NCBI RefSeq assembly: GCF_001586785.1
Contig: NZ_LUFH02000047.1
Coordinates: forward strand, 1 to 46,347
Reading direction: 5' to 3'
Source of the DNA: Sphaerospermopsis aphanizomenoides BCCUSP55
GTDB lineage: Bacteria; Cyanobacteriota; Cyanobacteriia; Cyanobacteriales; Nostocaceae
DNA length: 46,347 nucleotides
Under the pieces are notes generated by a model. The model saw only the letters and a list, made by a program, of their open reading frames with translations, did not search any database and was not told the origin of the DNA. Below, piece after piece: positions 44,380 to 46,347 of this stretch. The position numbers were made by a program, and so were the translations under genes. How positions within the stretch are numbered: the stretch's first letter is position 1; each line of letters begins with the position of its first letter.

Positions 44380-45118
44380 GGTTTATTTAATCGGTGCTGG
44401 CCCTGGTGATCCTGGACTCATGACTCTCAAGGGGAAAGGTTTGCTGGAATGTGCAGATGTCGTTATCTATGATGCCTTGGTGAGTCCAGCCATTTTGGAT
44501 ATGATTAATCCCCAAGCAGAAAAAATCAATGCTGGTAAGCGCATGGGGAGACATTCGCTCTTACAGGAAGAAACTACCCATCTTTTGATAGAAAAAGCCC
44601 AAGATCATGCTGTAGTGGTGCGGCTAAAAGGAGGAGATCCTTTTATTTTTGGGCGTGGTGGTGAAGAAATGGCAGAATTGCTGGAAGCCGGAATTGCTGT
44701 AGAAGTTGTGCCGGGGATCACAGCCGGAATTGCTGCGGCAGCTTATGCTGGAATTCCTTTAACCCATCGTCTGTATAGTTCATCGGTGACATTTGTAACG
44801 GGTCACGAAGCGGCGGGTAAGTATAGACCGACAGTAAAGTGGCAGGCGATCGCCCAAGGTTCAGAAACAATAGTGATTTATATGGGTATCCACAATCTAC
44901 CTTATATTGTGGAGCAGTTAAGTTTAGCTGGGTTGAGTCCAGAGACTCCAATTGGTTTGGTGAGGTGGGGAACCCGGCCAGAACAAGAAGAATTAATTGG
45001 TAAGTTAGGAACAATCGTCGAACAAGTAGAAGAGACAGGATTTAGTGCGCCAGCAATCGCAGTGATTGGCTCTGTAGTGAAAATGCACAGTCTTCTGTCT
45101 GGGTGTCGTCCGTTATAG
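44372..45118 (+). CDS. cobA: Uroporphyrinogen-III C-methyltransferase
   Basis: A 248-residue SAM-dependent enzyme making precorrin-2. It has the family glycine-rich start VYLIGAGPGDPGLMTLKG, VVRLKGGDPFIFGRGGEE, VPGITAGIAAAAYAGIP and RWGTRPEQ. The likely start is TTG (44372), inside the end of the chelatase gene; no ATG fits at the N-terminus. Stand-alone CobA lacks the oxidase and ferrochelatase parts of CysG, which are here separate (chelatase upstream). Precorrin-2 leads to siroheme and cobalamin. Confidence 0.95.
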   Translation: MGKVYLIGAGPGDPGLMTLKGKGLLECADVVIYDALVSPAILDMINPQAEKINAGKRMGRHSLLQEETTHLLIEKAQDHAVVVRLKGGDPFIFGRGGEEMAELLEAGIAVEVVPGITAGIAAAAYAGIPLTHRLYSSSVTFVTGHEAAGKYRPTVKWQAIAQGSETIVIYMGIHNLPYIVEQLSLAGLSPETPIGLVRWGTRPEQEELIGKLGTIVEQVEETGFSAPAIAVIGSVVKMHSLLSGCRPL

Positions 45119-45135
45119 TCTTCATCCAGAAGAAT

Positions 45136-46173
45136 TTAAACCATGTGCTGAAAAATCGTTTTCAGTAAATCACCTTGATTCAACGGCTTAGTCAAACAAC
45201 CAGAAGCTCTAACTAGTTTGGCTTTAGCTCTATCTATCAAACTCGCTTTTTCTGTCACCATAATTACTGGTGTATTTTTAAAAGACGCTTGTTTACGTAA
45301 TAAAGAACAAACTTCATATCCATCTAAATTAGGCATCGTCACATCCAGCAAAATCATATCTGGTTTGACGTGAAAAATTTCCATTAAAGCTTTTAAAGAA
45401 TCTGTAACACCAATTACAGAAAATATTTGTTCATCTAAATATCCCCTAATGGTATTTAACACCAGCGGACTATCATCAACACAGAAAATTGTGTAATTCT
45501 TTTTGTCTTTGGGTTTTGAGTAAATCCGTTTGTAGTGGTCTCTGTATTGGTCTCCATTTGGTAGTTTATTGCCGATAGGGGGTAGTTGTACTTCAATCTT
45601 GGTGCGTGTTCTTGGTTCGTTGTATTGCCAAAACTGTTCTGGCGAAATTCGCACACCAGCTTCACACTTTTCTACCAACAAACGCAAGTTCAAATGACAA
45701 AACTTCGGTAAATCGTCTAGGAAACTCTCAGGGATAAATTCATAGCTTCCTTCTTCTATCTTCAAAAATGAATCGAGAAACTCTAAAGACAATTGCTCAA
45801 TCAGCATTGCTGCTTGTAAGGGACTGAGATATTTCTCATTCACTAACCAGCAAATAGCTAAATAATCTGGATTGGGGATAGTTTGATTTTCTACACCCCG
45901 TTCAAATATGGTCTGCAATTGCTCATTAATCTCTCTGGGAAGTGTAGAATTGTGTTGACCTAACCGCTGTAAGTTTCTATATAGCGGCTCAAACATCTGC
46001 TCTGAATAGCAAGCATAAATTAGCTTTCCCTCTTGTACATATATTGACCAAGCCCCTGAAGTGCTAAATACTTGTAAACAACCAGTAACAGACTTACTGG
46101 TGATTTTTTTCAAGAGGGATAGGGGCTGTAACTTTTGAAAAAATCGGTATCTACTAATAGGAAGCGTTTTCAT
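45136..46173 (-). CDS. patA: PatA-like response regulator (heterocyst pattern)
   Basis: 345 residues from the ATG at 46173, which gives the conserved start MKTLPISRYRFFQKLQPLSL; an in-frame ATG upstream at 46302 is not needed. The N-terminal PATAN domain (about 1-190) includes SVTGCLQVFSTSGAWSIYV and EEGSYEFIPESFLDDLP. A linker leads to a receiver (about 225-345): FCVDDSPLV, phosphoacceptor Asp in ILLDVTMPN, MVTEKA and LTKPL. It matches my memory of Nostoc PatA well. In Anabaena sp. PCC 7120, PatA is needed for heterocysts along the filament rather than only at the ends. A related PATAN-REC paralog cannot be fully excluded. Confidence 0.88.
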   Translation of the reverse strand: MKTLPISRYRFFQKLQPLSLLKKITSKSVTGCLQVFSTSGAWSIYVQEGKLIYACYSEQMFEPLYRNLQRLGQHNSTLPREINEQLQTIFERGVENQTIPNPDYLAICWLVNEKYLSPLQAAMLIEQLSLEFLDSFLKIEEGSYEFIPESFLDDLPKFCHLNLRLLVEKCEAGVRISPEQFWQYNEPRTRTKIEVQLPPIGNKLPNGDQYRDHYKRIYSKPKDKKNYTIFCVDDSPLVLNTIRGYLDEQIFSVIGVTDSLKALMEIFHVKPDMILLDVTMPNLDGYEVCSLLRKQASFKNTPVIMVTEKASLIDRAKAKLVRASGCLTKPLNQGDLLKTIFQHMV

Positions 46174-46317
46174 TACCACGGTTCTAAATTCAAATAAAAT
46201 TTGGCATTGAAATTTGTGAATCACCCGTAGGGGATTCACACCGGTCTTTTTGGACTTACTGCCAAATAAAGATAACGGTTTATATTGGGGTGAGTATAGC
46301 AAGTCTCGAATCTAAAC

Positions 46318-46347
46318 ACACAATACCCAACACCCCACACCCCACTC
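46318..46347. repeat. ACACCCC tandem repeat at window end
   Basis: ACACAATACCCAACACCCCA and one more unit reach the window edge, upstream of patA. Same family as about 21569-21597. Confidence 0.7.

Overview
The window comes from a filamentous, probably heterocyst-forming cyanobacterium (order Nostocales; genus not resolved). The evidence is a PatA gene at the right edge, a bacteriophytochrome with an Rcp-type regulator, a GUN4-fused Ser/Thr kinase, many cyanobacteria-typical DUF families, frequent HIP1 octamers (GCGATCGC), and short tandem heptamer repeats (GGTGACA, GGGAACA, TCAACTA, CAGGAGT, GAAGAAA) in most intergenic gaps. The DNA is AT-rich. Most of the window is ordinary chromosome, with three or four patches that look accessory. 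Layout. 1-8.6 kb (minus strand): a light/stress signalling block with a biliverdin-type phytochrome kinase, an Rcp1-like receiver and a multi-PAS hybrid kinase in one tight run, then a REC-wHTH-Hpt-REC-REC-GGDEF regulator. 9.5-14.4 kb: a Tudor-knot-like protein, a membrane-anchored HExxH peptidase (DUF4344), and a DUF4129-DUF4350-MoxR cluster. 14.6-21.5 kb (plus strand): a NADAR protein, a three-GAF cyanobacteriochrome-like kinase, a candidate 6S-like structured RNA, a TIR-like protein, a small conserved protein and MltA. 21.6-27.6 kb: a DUF5895 protein with an acidic tail, an AAA ATPase coupled to a small protein with a PD-(D/E)XK-like motif (candidate defence pair), a PHP phosphoesterase and purM. 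27.7-33.4 kb: a lipoprotein with a sulfite-oxidase-like fold coupled to a HAMP adenylate cyclase, then bifunctional PutA. 33.5-38.6 kb: the most unusual region, a four-gene overlapping operon (double-GHKL ATPase/kinase, degenerate receiver, ComEC-like metallo-beta-lactamase-fold protein, small unknown protein), followed by a broken restriction-like nuclease gene. 38.7-46.3 kb: a secreted small protein, a BtuF-like binding protein, a peptidoglycan-binding protein, tRNA-His, DUF4359, the kinase-GUN4 fusion, a CbiX/SirB-like chelatase, cobA, and patA. How they work together: signal transduction dominates (four histidine kinases or kinase-like proteins, several receivers, a diguanylate cyclase, an adenylate cyclase, a Ser/Thr kinase and PatA). 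Tetrapyrrole metabolism forms a second theme (chelatase, CobA, GUN4, B12-binding-like protein, bilin photoreceptors). The best candidate for an undescribed system is the 33577-37799 operon. A 42-bp repeat of the same family and orientation lies just before it, just after it, and just before the AAA/nuclease pair at 22985. All functional statements are from motif recognition by eye; no database search was run.
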